From contig UQXP01000028.1 of the NCBI GenBank assembly GCA_900545055.1, positions 1 through 21,049 of the forward strand: a stretch of DNA of 21,049 nucleotides, read 5' to 3'. Of this stretch, positions 7,293 to 13,509 are shown piece after piece. The stretch is from an uncultured Collinsella sp. (GTDB lineage: Bacteria > Actinomycetota > Coriobacteriia > Coriobacteriales > Coriobacteriaceae). The position numbers were made by a program, and so were the translations under genes. Positions within the stretch are counted from its first letter, which is position 1, and every line of letters starts with the position of its first letter. The notes under the pieces were generated by a model, which was given only the letters and a program-made list of their open reading frames with translations, was not told where the DNA came from and searched no databases.

Positions 7293-8375
7293 CTATCGCA
7301 CGAAGTACCAGGGGCTTTCCTGCACGGTGGGTTCCAGCGCGATGCCGGTGCGCTCCTTAAACAGATCCATGTCCTGCGATTTCTCCGTCCACCACGCGTT
7401 GGGCTTAAAGGTCATGCTCTCAATGACATGACCGACAAACACACTGTTGCGCAGCTTAGAGAAGTCGGTGTTCATAATCAGGATGGACGCGAGCACCAGC
7501 ACGATGCCCAGGACTTTGATCGCGCCGGCGGGCTCGGCGTAGACACCAATGCCCAGCAGTACGGTGACGACCGTCTCGAATGACATTACGACGGGAACTT
7601 TCGATGTCTCGAGCCCCATGGACAGACCCTGCATATATAAGATATAGGCCACAGCTGTGGGGATGAGTCCAAAGCCAAGGAACAGCAGCAGCAGCTGTGG
7701 CGACATTGCCGCGGCGACATCCGGCCACGGAGCCGCGATAGCCGCCATAACCGCACCGCCAAAAACAAAGCCCCAAAATGTGACAGCCAGCGGGTGGACC
7801 GTCTTGGTTGCTATCCGGCTAAACACCGCGAGCGACGCACCACAAAGGCCTGCAATCACGCCCGACGTGACGCCCCAAACCGAAAAATGGAAACCGGAAA
7901 GGTCGCCATTGGTCACTGCAAGCACGCAGCCAACGATGTTAAAGACAATGGCAACGAGCTTGTTGGGGGTCACGTCCTCGCGATAAAGTACGCGGCCGAG
8001 CATGACACCAAACACCGGCGAGGTGTAGAGCAGCACCGAGGCCGTGGACATGCCGACCTCGCCCATGCACTCGTAATAGCAGGTGTTGGCGGCGGCCAGA
8101 CCGACGATACCGACAAGCGCGCAGGGGACGAGCTCTTTGGGGCTTGCCTTGAACAGGGCCAGCGGACCCTGAGCCACGGTAGACCCCTCACCCGGACGGC
8201 AGCCCATAAACATCAGGACCGGTGCCAAGATAAGCGCTCCGACCAACAAGCGAAAGGCCGCCATGCTCTGAGACGAAACACCCAGGGACGATATTCCGTT
8301 AACAAAGATTCCGATGGTGCCCCACATAAGCGCGGCGATCAGCACCAGCACATAGCCCAGATTGCTTTTCTTCAA
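7293..8375 (-). CDS. EamA/DMT-superfamily transporter
   Basis: This 360-residue membrane protein has about ten hydrophobic segments arranged as two EamA repeats (about 5-150 and 175-310). The first repeat opens with LIAALMWGTIGIFVNGISSLG, and the second contains FWGFVFGGAVMAA. EamA proteins are usually exporters of amino acids or metabolites, or permeases of nucleotide-sugar-like compounds. The polar tail of about 45 residues after the last helix (ending SPWYFVR) is longer than usual. The start is TTG 8375, with GAGGAGG five bases upstream. Two CGTTATA copies lie 41-56 nt upstream of the start, and the upstream one belongs to a motif also found before GntR1 and the PTS operon. I infer a role in exporting a product, perhaps the released amino acid; the substrate itself is unknown. 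Confidence 0.88.
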   Translation of the reverse strand: MKKSNLGYVLVLIAALMWGTIGIFVNGISSLGVSSQSMAAFRLLVGALILAPVLMFMGCRPGEGSTVAQGPLALFKASPKELVPCALVGIVGLAAANTCYYECMGEVGMSTASVLLYTSPVFGVMLGRVLYREDVTPNKLVAIVFNIVGCVLAVTNGDLSGFHFSVWGVTSGVIAGLCGASLAVFSRIATKTVHPLAVTFWGFVFGGAVMAAIAAPWPDVAAAMSPQLLLLFLGFGLIPTAVAYILYMQGLSMGLETSKVPVVMSFETVVTVLLGIGVYAEPAGAIKVLGIVLVLASILIMNTDFSKLRNSVFVGHVIESMTFKPNAWWTEKSQDMDLFKERTGIALEPTVQESPWYFVR

Positions 8376-8415
8376 CGCAGCCTCCTCGGTATTATTTCCA
8401 ATATGTTTCGTACTA

Positions 8416-8434
8416 CGTTATAGTCGTTATATAC
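8416..8434 (-). promoter_or_regulatory. Putative GntR1 operator upstream of the EamA gene
   Basis: On the minus strand, GTATATAACGACTA (8421-8434) is followed by a second TATAACG, so CGTTATA occurs on the plus strand at 8416-8422 and again at 8425-8431, nine bases apart. The core matches the sites at 997-1006 and 7138-7147 with one change. Confidence 0.45.
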
Positions 8435-8492
8435 ATTTTTCAAGACACAAATCGCCGAACGGAAAAATCCGCTTCCCCACATACTCATTGGG

Positions 8493-8520
8493 TAGTCATT
8501 GGGGACGTCCCCAACGACTA
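8493..8520. repeat. 28-nt palindrome between SIS2 and the EamA gene
   Basis: TAGTC-A-TTGGGGAC and GTCCCCAA-C-GACTA form arms of 14 bases with one mismatch. A second GGACTGTCCCC follows at once (8521-8531). The rest of the 373-bp gap holds the GntR1-type site (8416-8434) and structured copy 2 (8585-8717). Confidence 0.6.
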
Positions 8521-8584
8521 GGACTGTCCCCAACTGCCGGCAGAAAAGGAACGCCCCCAAGTGCCACATCTGGACCAAGGCGGC

Positions 8585-8717
8585 GCCGATGCTTTGGCAG
8601 CGTCAGCGAAAACCCGCCAGAGCGAGCAAGGTGCCTTGAAGCGAAGCGGCATTGACCTTCTGGTCATGCCGCTGAAGCTGAAAGGCAGATTGCCGCTCTG
8701 GCGGGTTTGCAGCGTCG
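8585..8717 (+). repeat. Structured intergenic element, copy 2
   Basis: It lies just past the SIS2 stop and is homologous to 66-200. The outer stem pairs AAACCCGCCAGAGCG (8610-8624) with CGCTCTGGCGGGTTT. The inner arm pairs 8640-8642 with 8677-8679, 8645-8652 with 8666-8673, and 8654-8657 with 8662-8665, with loop TTCT. The small hairpin pairs 8588-8593 with 8599-8604. Relative to copy 1, four base pairs are changed on both sides with pairing kept. Confidence 0.82.
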
Positions 8718-8721
8718 AGCC

Positions 8722-8749
8722 GTTACGCGGTTTGGTAAAACCGCGTAAC
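8722..8749 (-). terminator. Perfect 12-bp hairpin overlapping the SIS2 stop codon
   Basis: GTTACGCGGTTT (8722-8733) pairs with AAACCGCGTAAC (8738-8749) around loop GGTA. The last base of the stem is the last base of the SIS2 stop codon. No long U tract follows directly; the structured element 8585-8717 does. It resembles the hairpin after GntR1 in position but not in sequence. Confidence 0.55.
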
Positions 8750-9741
8750 TAATACTCAAGCTTCCACATGTAGCGGCGCGTCATGTAGTCCTTGTGGGTG
8801 ACGGCAGAGAGCGCGCGCATGTACACATTGTTGAGGATCGGGGCAAAGATCAGGTGGTTGAAGTACTCGCTCACGCTGTCCTTGATGTCGTTGAGGCCGA
8901 GCTCCTTGGCGTCGAGCTGATAGACGCGCTCGCCACCGTACTGGTTGACGAAGCGGATGCCGCGCTCGTCGTTGCAGCGGCTGCGGCCGACGCTGATGAG
9001 CTGGAACAGCGAGGTGCGCTTGTCCAGGATCTCGAAGGGGCCGTGGAAGAAGTCGCAGGTGTTGATGGTGCAAGAGTCGATCTGCAGCATCTCCTGCACG
9101 TTGCAGATGCTAAAGACGTAGGCGGCACCAAAGAGCGGGCCCTGGGCCATGACGTTGATGCAGGGCTTGTCGGCGTTCTGCTCGGCCCACTTGGCAGCGA
9201 GCGGACGGGTGTACTCGACGGCCTTGCGATAGATGGGGTCAACCAAGTCGAAGGCGGCCATGGCGGTCTCGTACTCGGCATAGCCCTCGGTCTGCTGGGT
9301 GAGCTCCATTGCGATCATGGTCACGACGGCGGAGTTGGTGCGGCCCATGCAGGACTCGTCGACGGCCAGGCTGTCGTACTGGATCTTGTAGTCGCAGACC
9401 TCGGTGAGACCGGACTCGTCAACATAGATGGCGATGGTGCTGGCGCCGTGGTCCTTGGCGACCTGAGCGGCGACGATGGTCTCCTTGGTGCCGCGCATGG
9501 ACACGACAACGGCCAGGGTGTTCTCGTTGACGTAGGCCGGGGTGGCATGCACGAACTCGTTGCTGGTGTAGCTGGAGCTCACGACCTGCGTGGCCTCGCG
9601 CTCCATAAAGTACTGAGCAGGATAGTTGCCGCCGTTGGATCCGCCGGCGCCAATCCACACGACGCGCTTGATGCCGCCCTTGTCTGCCTTGTCAGCCAAA
9701 ACCTGGGAGACGACATCCTTAACCTGTTCCTGAGTAGTCAT
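8749..9741 (-). CDS. Second SIS-domain sugar-phosphate deglycase/isomerase paralogue (SIS2)
   Basis: This 330-residue SIS protein is a clear relative of SIS1. It has WIGAGGSNGGNYPAQYFMERE near residue 29, SMRGTKET near 81, and the C-terminal RRYMWKLEY. The putative catalytic pair E217 and H233 keeps the same 16-residue spacing, but the loop before the histidine reads NTCDFFHGPFE where SIS1 has NTGEYFHGPFE. The first SIS phosphate loop also differs (GGSNGGN against GASMSDL), so the two may act on different glycated substrates, for example glucoselysine against fructoselysine. The ATG at 9741 has AGAAAGG ten bases upstream. It is alone on its transcript, divergent from GntR2, with three GCATACAASTTA motifs in the shared gap. 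A perfect 12-bp hairpin begins inside its stop codon. Confidence 0.85.
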   Translation of the reverse strand: MTTQEQVKDVVSQVLADKADKGGIKRVVWIGAGGSNGGNYPAQYFMEREATQVVSSSYTSNEFVHATPAYVNENTLAVVVSMRGTKETIVAAQVAKDHGASTIAIYVDESGLTEVCDYKIQYDSLAVDESCMGRTNSAVVTMIAMELTQQTEGYAEYETAMAAFDLVDPIYRKAVEYTRPLAAKWAEQNADKPCINVMAQGPLFGAAYVFSICNVQEMLQIDSCTINTCDFFHGPFEILDKRTSLFQLISVGRSRCNDERGIRFVNQYGGERVYQLDAKELGLNDIKDSVSEYFNHLIFAPILNNVYMRALSAVTHKDYMTRRYMWKLEY

Positions 9742-9779
9742 CGTGCATCAGCCTTTCTTCTCGTTTGATGCTCTTGATG

Positions 9780-9826
9780 GCATACAAGTTACATACATGT
9801 TTTGGTTATGTCGACTAGTTGTATGC
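9780..9826. promoter_or_regulatory. Putative GntR2 operators at the SIS2 promoter
   Basis: GCATACAAGTTA (9780-9791) and the inverted TAGTTGTATGC (9816-9826) form an 8-bp perfect inverted repeat, GCATACAA with TTGTATGC, 31 bp apart. They lie 38-85 nt upstream of the SIS2 start. The same motif recurs at 9919-9930. Confidence 0.5.
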
Positions 9827-9847
9827 TATATTTACCTTAGAAATTTT

Positions 9848-9879
9848 GCTGGTAAGGTTTTCGATTGCTCGTTACCAGC
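9848..9879. other. 8-bp inverted repeat in the SIS2-GntR2 gap
   Basis: GCTGGTAA (9848-9855) is the exact reverse complement of TTACCAGC (9872-9879), with 16 bases between. On the plus strand it is followed by GATTTTATTG, so it could be a weak terminator or attenuator in a GntR2 leader. It could also be a further regulator site. Function is not clear. Confidence 0.35.
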
Positions 9880-9918
9880 GATTTTATTGTTGTGTTGAAT
9901 ACATGCTTGCTTAGTTAA

Positions 9919-9930
9919 GCATACAAGTTA
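9919..9930 (+). promoter_or_regulatory. Putative GntR2 operator before its own gene
   Basis: GCATACAAGTTA is identical over 12 bases to 9780-9791 and lies 16 nt before the GntR2 ATG. A weak TTGAAT (9895-9900) could be a -35 element. Autoregulation is inferred. Confidence 0.5.
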
Positions 9931-9946
9931 GATATAGGTTGGCAAT

Positions 9947-10669
9947 ATGAGCGTCTCATCTAAAAAGAAACTGAGCCAATACGAGCGCTTGGCGGGTACG
10001 CTTCGCGACCGCATCGCAGCCGGCATCTACGCACGCGGAGACAAGCTGCCGTCCGAGATGGAGCTCATGGACGAATCGGGCCTGTCGCGCAGCACCGTGC
10101 GCCACGCCCTTAAGGTGCTCGTTGATGAGGGCCTGGTGCGTACCGAGCGCGGGCGCGGCGCCTTTGTGGCCGACACGCCAGCGCTCCATGAGAACAACCT
10201 GGTGTTTTCGAGCTACACGGCACAGGTCGAAGGCCAGGGCATGAAGCCCACCACGCGCACCGTGGACTCGGGCTTTACCAAGGCGGGCGGCAGCATAGCT
10301 AAGTTCTTTGATGCCGCCGTGGGCAGCAAGCTCGTCAAACTTGTCCGTCTGCGTTATCTGGACGATGCGCCGCTGTGCCTGGAGACCACCTATCTACCAC
10401 CGAGCTTTGAGGCACTCATCGATCGCGATATCAACGGTTCGCTCTACGCCACGCTGCGACAGGAGTTCCATCGCGCGCCGGCACAGGGGCATAAGACCTT
10501 TGAGGTGTGCTACGCCTCGCAAAACGAGGCGTTTTTGCTCAACGTCGAGCGCGGGCAGGCGCTGATTCTGATCACCGACTACGTCTACGACACCGACGGC
10601 CGCCCGCTCCATGTCTCCAAGCGCATCCAGCGCACCGATCGTGCCAAATACACCGAACCCATCGGCTAA
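9947..10669 (+). CDS. GntR-family (HutC/UTRA subfamily) transcriptional regulator, GntR2
   Basis: This 240-residue regulator is the only plus-strand gene in the window. Residues about 8-76 are the GntR winged helix, with LPSEMELMDESGLSRSTVRH and the wing ERGRGAFVAD. Residues about 95-232 are a UTRA ligand domain. The ATG at 9947 follows an AGG eight bases upstream. One GCATACAAGTTA (9919-9930) lies 16 nt before the start, where bound protein would block transcription or translation initiation. Two further copies lie near the SIS2 start. The divergent layout argues that it controls SIS2 and itself. Its operator differs from that of GntR1, which suggests two separate inducers. Confidence 0.92.
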   Translation: MSVSSKKKLSQYERLAGTLRDRIAAGIYARGDKLPSEMELMDESGLSRSTVRHALKVLVDEGLVRTERGRGAFVADTPALHENNLVFSSYTAQVEGQGMKPTTRTVDSGFTKAGGSIAKFFDAAVGSKLVKLVRLRYLDDAPLCLETTYLPPSFEALIDRDINGSLYATLRQEFHRAPAQGHKTFEVCYASQNEAFLLNVERGQALILITDYVYDTDGRPLHVSKRIQRTDRAKYTEPIG

Positions 10670-10702
10670 CCTGCCAAAATAAACCTGTCCCTAAATGGTA
10701 GG
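10670..10702 (-). repeat. 33-nt palindromic repeat, copy C (inverted)
   Basis: It has the same 33-nt length as copies A and B and is inverted relative to them. It fills the 21-bp gap between GntR2 and the GNAT gene and extends into the GNAT gene, supplying its last three codons and stop. The arms are CCTGCCA and TGGTAGG; the inner A/T tract is altered. Confidence 0.7.
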
Positions 10703-11281
10703 TTTGGGGAGGTCGGGGAACCAGGTTGGTTTGGGTTGGTTAGGGACGCGCTCGGCTAGGACCAGCTCCATCCAACACATGTCGTACCAGCGACCGAACT
10801 TTTGGGCGCAGCGGTCGAAGACACCCACCAGGCGATATCCCATATGGGCATGGAAGTCCTGGCTGTTGTGCGTCAGGTACTCGTCGTCCTTGTCGTGCGG
10901 CACGGCGATGAGCGCGCACATGTTGGTAATGCCCATCGCGACCAGGCATTGCTTGAGCGCATCGTGCAGCTTGCGGCCCAGCCCGCCGTGGCGCACATCG
11001 CGTGCCAGGTAGATCGACGTCTCGACCGACCAGTCGTATGCCTCGCGGCTGTTAAGCGGACTCACATAGGCATAGCCTACCGGACGCCCGTCCAACTCCA
11101 TCACCAGATACGGATAGCGCTTGAGCGTACGCTCAATACGCCCGGCGAACTCCTCAACGCTCGGCACCTCGTATTCGCAGGTAATCGCCGTCTGGCGCAC
11201 ATACGGCTCATAGATGGCAAGCAACGCCGACGCGTCTTCGGGCGTCGCCAGGCGAATCGTCGGCTCGGACATCTCGGTCAT
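10691..11281 (-). CDS. GNAT-family N-acetyltransferase, phosphinothricin acetyltransferase-like
   Basis: This 196-residue cytoplasmic acyltransferase should move an acetyl group from acetyl-CoA to an amine. The fold begins IRLATPEDASALLAIYEPYV. The acetyl-CoA pyrophosphate loop is seen as R97-H-G-G-L-G102. HMGYRLVGVFDRCAQKFGRW near 145-164 and the tryptophan-rich end MCWMEL are typical of the Pat/YncA group, which acetylates phosphinothricin, methionine sulfoximine or similar amino acid analogues; the true substrate is unknown. The ATG at 11281 has AAGGG four bases upstream. The gene begins just past the terminator of the aldolase gene. Its last codons (Pro-Thr-Ile) and stop are contributed by a 33-nt repeat shared with the end of GntR2, only 21 bp away on the other strand. 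Confidence 0.88.
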   Translation of the reverse strand: MTEMSEPTIRLATPEDASALLAIYEPYVRQTAITCEYEVPSVEEFAGRIERTLKRYPYLVMELDGRPVGYAYVSPLNSREAYDWSVETSIYLARDVRHGGLGRKLHDALKQCLVAMGITNMCALIAVPHDKDDEYLTHNSQDFHAHMGYRLVGVFDRCAQKFGRWYDMCWMELVLAERVPNQPKPTWFPDLPKPTI

Positions 11282-11297
11282 ACAACCCTTCTCCCTC

Positions 11298-11341
11298 AAA
11301 AACAAAGGCCGCCTTGCGCCAAACCAAGGCGCAAGGCGGCC
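11298..11341 (-). terminator. Intrinsic terminator of the aldolase gene
   Basis: GGCCGCCTTGCGCC (11307-11320) pairs perfectly over 14 bp with GGCGCAAGGCGGCC (11328-11341), loop seven bases. On the minus strand TTTGTTTTT follows. It starts about 20 nt after the aldolase stop and ends 17 nt before the GNAT start. Confidence 0.88.
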
Positions 11342-11359
11342 CCTCATCATCACATCAAC

Positions 11360-12385
11360 CTACAGGACAGCCGCCAGCGCGTCGATGTCCTCCTGCGTTG
11401 TGGCCCAGCTAGTGCAAAAGCGCACCACGGTGTGGGCCTCGTCGTACTTTTCCCAGTACTCGATCGCCGCATGCTCGCGAATGCGCGCCATGTCCTCGTT
11501 GGGCAGAATCACGAACTGCTGGTTGGTCGGCGTCTCCAAGAAGAACTGGTAGCCGCGCTCGTGCAGCACGCGACGCAGCGCCTGAGCGGTCTCAATCGCC
11601 TGGCGACCAATCTCAAAATACAGGCCATCGGTAAAAAGAGCCTCAAACTGCACGCCCGTCAGGCGGCCCTTGGCAAGCAGTGCGCCATGCTGCTTAATAC
11701 GCGGAATGGGATGCGCCGGAGCGTGCATGCCGCAGAACACCACAGCCTCGCCGCAGAGCGCGCCGCACTTGGTGCCGCCGATGTAGAACACGTCGCACAG
11801 CTGCGCCAGCTCGGGCAGGGTAATGTCGCACTCATCGGCCGCCAGCGCATAGGCCAGGCGGGCGCCGTCCACAAACAGCGGAATCTCGCGCTTCTGGCAC
11901 ACCGCATGAATCGCCGCGAGCTCGGCCTTGGAATACAGCGTGCCATACTCGGTCGATAGGCTCACGTACACGGCACCCGGGAACACCGTGTGCTCGTAGC
12001 TCTCGTTTTCGTAGAACACCTGGATATAGTTCTCGAGGTCCTCGGCGTGCATCTTGCCCTCGTATCCGGGGATGGTGAGCACCTTGTGACCGCCAAACTC
12101 GATGGCGCCCGCCTCGTGGCAGGCGACGTGGCCGGTCTCGGCAGCAACGACGCCCTCGTACGGCGCGAGCAGCATGTCGATCACCGTCGCGTTGGCCTGC
12201 GTGCCGCCCACCAGAAAAAACACGTCGGCATCGGGAGCCTGACAGGCCTCGCGGATAAGCTGCTTGGCACGCTCGGTGTGCGCATCGGTACCGTAGCCGG
12301 GCTGCGGCTCCATATTGGTGTCGACGAGCGCCTGCAGTACTGCCGGATGTGCGCCGTGGGAATAATCGTTGTTAAACGCGAGCAT
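11360..12385 (-). CDS. Threonine aldolase family / beta-eliminating lyase PLP enzyme
   Basis: This 341-residue fold-type I PLP enzyme is cytoplasmic. The N-terminus FNNDYSHGAHPAVLQAL and LVGGTQANATVIDMLL (about 58-73) match the L-threonine aldolase family. Asp173 in FVDGARLAYAL should pair with the pyridine nitrogen, and K206 in YIGGTKCGAL is the Schiff-base lysine. The usual reaction splits L-threonine or L-allo-threonine to glycine and acetaldehyde; some members instead act on other beta-hydroxy amino acids. The ATG at 12385 has GAGAGGA upstream. It lies 45 bp after the PAP2 gene in the same direction, so the two may be co-transcribed. A strong terminator follows at 11298-11341. Confidence 0.92.
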   Translation of the reverse strand: MLAFNNDYSHGAHPAVLQALVDTNMEPQPGYGTDAHTERAKQLIREACQAPDADVFFLVGGTQANATVIDMLLAPYEGVVAAETGHVACHEAGAIEFGGHKVLTIPGYEGKMHAEDLENYIQVFYENESYEHTVFPGAVYVSLSTEYGTLYSKAELAAIHAVCQKREIPLFVDGARLAYALAADECDITLPELAQLCDVFYIGGTKCGALCGEAVVFCGMHAPAHPIPRIKQHGALLAKGRLTGVQFEALFTDGLYFEIGRQAIETAQALRRVLHERGYQFFLETPTNQQFVILPNEDMARIREHAAIEYWEKYDEAHTVVRFCTSWATTQEDIDALAAVL

Positions 12386-12430
12386 GGCAATCCTCTCTTA
12401 CCGGGTATCGGCCAGATGATTCAAACGGGG

Positions 12431-13294
12431 CTATTGTACGCCGTTGGGATAGGCGATGCGCGCGGCAAGGCACTCAAGTGCCAGTACCAAGGCAAAACCG
12501 CAGCTCACGTCGCTCAAAAAGTGTGCTCCAATCACGATGCGCCCAAAGGCGACGAGCGCCGCGACCACAGCCGCCGCCCAAAAGATCACGCGGCGACGCG
12601 AAGGTTTTTCCTTAAAGGCCACCGCGGGAAGCCCGGCGAGCATAAGGCCGATCGCCGCGTGCGCCGTGTGTCCGCTCGCAAACGACTTGAATCCGTCCTT
12701 GATCACGCCGGCGGCGATATAGGTCCACTTGTCGGGGTTGCCGATCACCCACCACGGCTGAAAATTGAGCCCCGGCGTGACCTCAATCACGCGCATGCGC
12801 GGGCGCGACCACAGCGGCTTGACAATCACGTTGAGGACGATAGCCTGAGCGACCCACACGGCAAGCACCATCAACGCCCAGCGCGTAAGCTCGTCGGGCT
12901 CGGTCGTGCGCGTGAGGCGGTAGGCGATGAAGTTGGCTGCGATGACCAACGCAAACGTCAGAACCAGCTGAAACGCAATAAGCTTGCCGCCGACGCGCAG
13001 CGATCCGATAATCTCGTAGCCGACCAGACCCACGTTGATCAAAACGCCCAGCGCAGCGAGCCACTTGCTCGCCTTGGAATCGGGGCGTGCCGAGCGCACG
13101 AGCATAACGCCCGCGATGCTCGCCGTCAGCTCGAACGGCAGCTCACCGGCCGCCTCGATAAAGCGGCCGTACATGCTGCCGATGTTGAACAGCGCACTCG
13201 AGATCTGATAATCGAAGAAGCTGCCCACGCCCAAACAAAGACACAGGACAACCGCGATAATGGCGACATCTTTCTTATAGATGTATCCGAACAT
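12431..13294 (-). CDS. PAP2-family phosphatase (membrane)
   Basis: This 287-residue polytopic protein carries the three phosphatase motifs of the PAP2 superfamily: K159-PLWS-RP (164-165), FASGHT with S207, G208 and H209, and R252-x5-H258-x3-D262 in RIVIGAHFLSD. About six hydrophobic segments surround them, so the active site lies at the outer membrane face. Typical substrates are phosphatidic acid, undecaprenyl pyrophosphate or other lipid phosphates; this one cannot be assigned further. The N-terminal half (about 10-125), with at least three helices before the catalytic core, is longer than in minimal family members. The ATG at 13294 is preceded by AAAGGA; the longer upstream reading has no ribosome site. 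A divergent relative of the structured repeats lies upstream. Confidence 0.9.
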   Translation of the reverse strand: MFGYIYKKDVAIIAVVLCLCLGVGSFFDYQISSALFNIGSMYGRFIEAAGELPFELTASIAGVMLVRSARPDSKASKWLAALGVLINVGLVGYEIIGSLRVGGKLIAFQLVLTFALVIAANFIAYRLTRTTEPDELTRWALMVLAVWVAQAIVLNVIVKPLWSRPRMRVIEVTPGLNFQPWWVIGNPDKWTYIAAGVIKDGFKSFASGHTAHAAIGLMLAGLPAVAFKEKPSRRRVIFWAAAVVAALVAFGRIVIGAHFLSDVSCGFALVLALECLAARIAYPNGVQ

Positions 13295-13391
13295 GCTTTC
13301 CTTTCGGTCGGGCGAAGGGCAGTCAACCTGCAATGTGGGTGAGACGAAGATGGCTTTGTCCCGTAAGTACCCTTACAGGTTGAGCATAAGT

Positions 13392-13505
13392 AAGCGAAAA
13401 CGTTCCATTTGTGGCAAGGTGGCCCGAAGGAGGAGGGAAGCGTACCTGCGTACGCGACCGACGAGTGAGGGTCAGATTGCCCAAATGGGGCGTTTGCAGC
13501 GTCGA
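13392..13505 (+). repeat. Divergent structured element, copy 3
   Basis: It is adjacent to the mfd stop. It shares the borders AGCGAAAAC and TTTGCAGCGTCGA with copies 1 and 2, and CAGATTGCC near the right arm. The outer stem is 19 bp with one bulge (13398-13417 with 13477-13495), although its sequence differs from the other copies. The inner hairpin is GCGTAC CTGC GTACGC (13440-13455). The same layout with different stem sequences suggests a diversified family. Confidence 0.65.
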
Positions 13506-13509
13506 CCCG

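Noticed and set aside
9848..9879. Riboswitch in the SIS2-GntR2 gap
   Set aside because: There is only one 8-bp stem with no recognisable ligand core; operator sites explain the region better.
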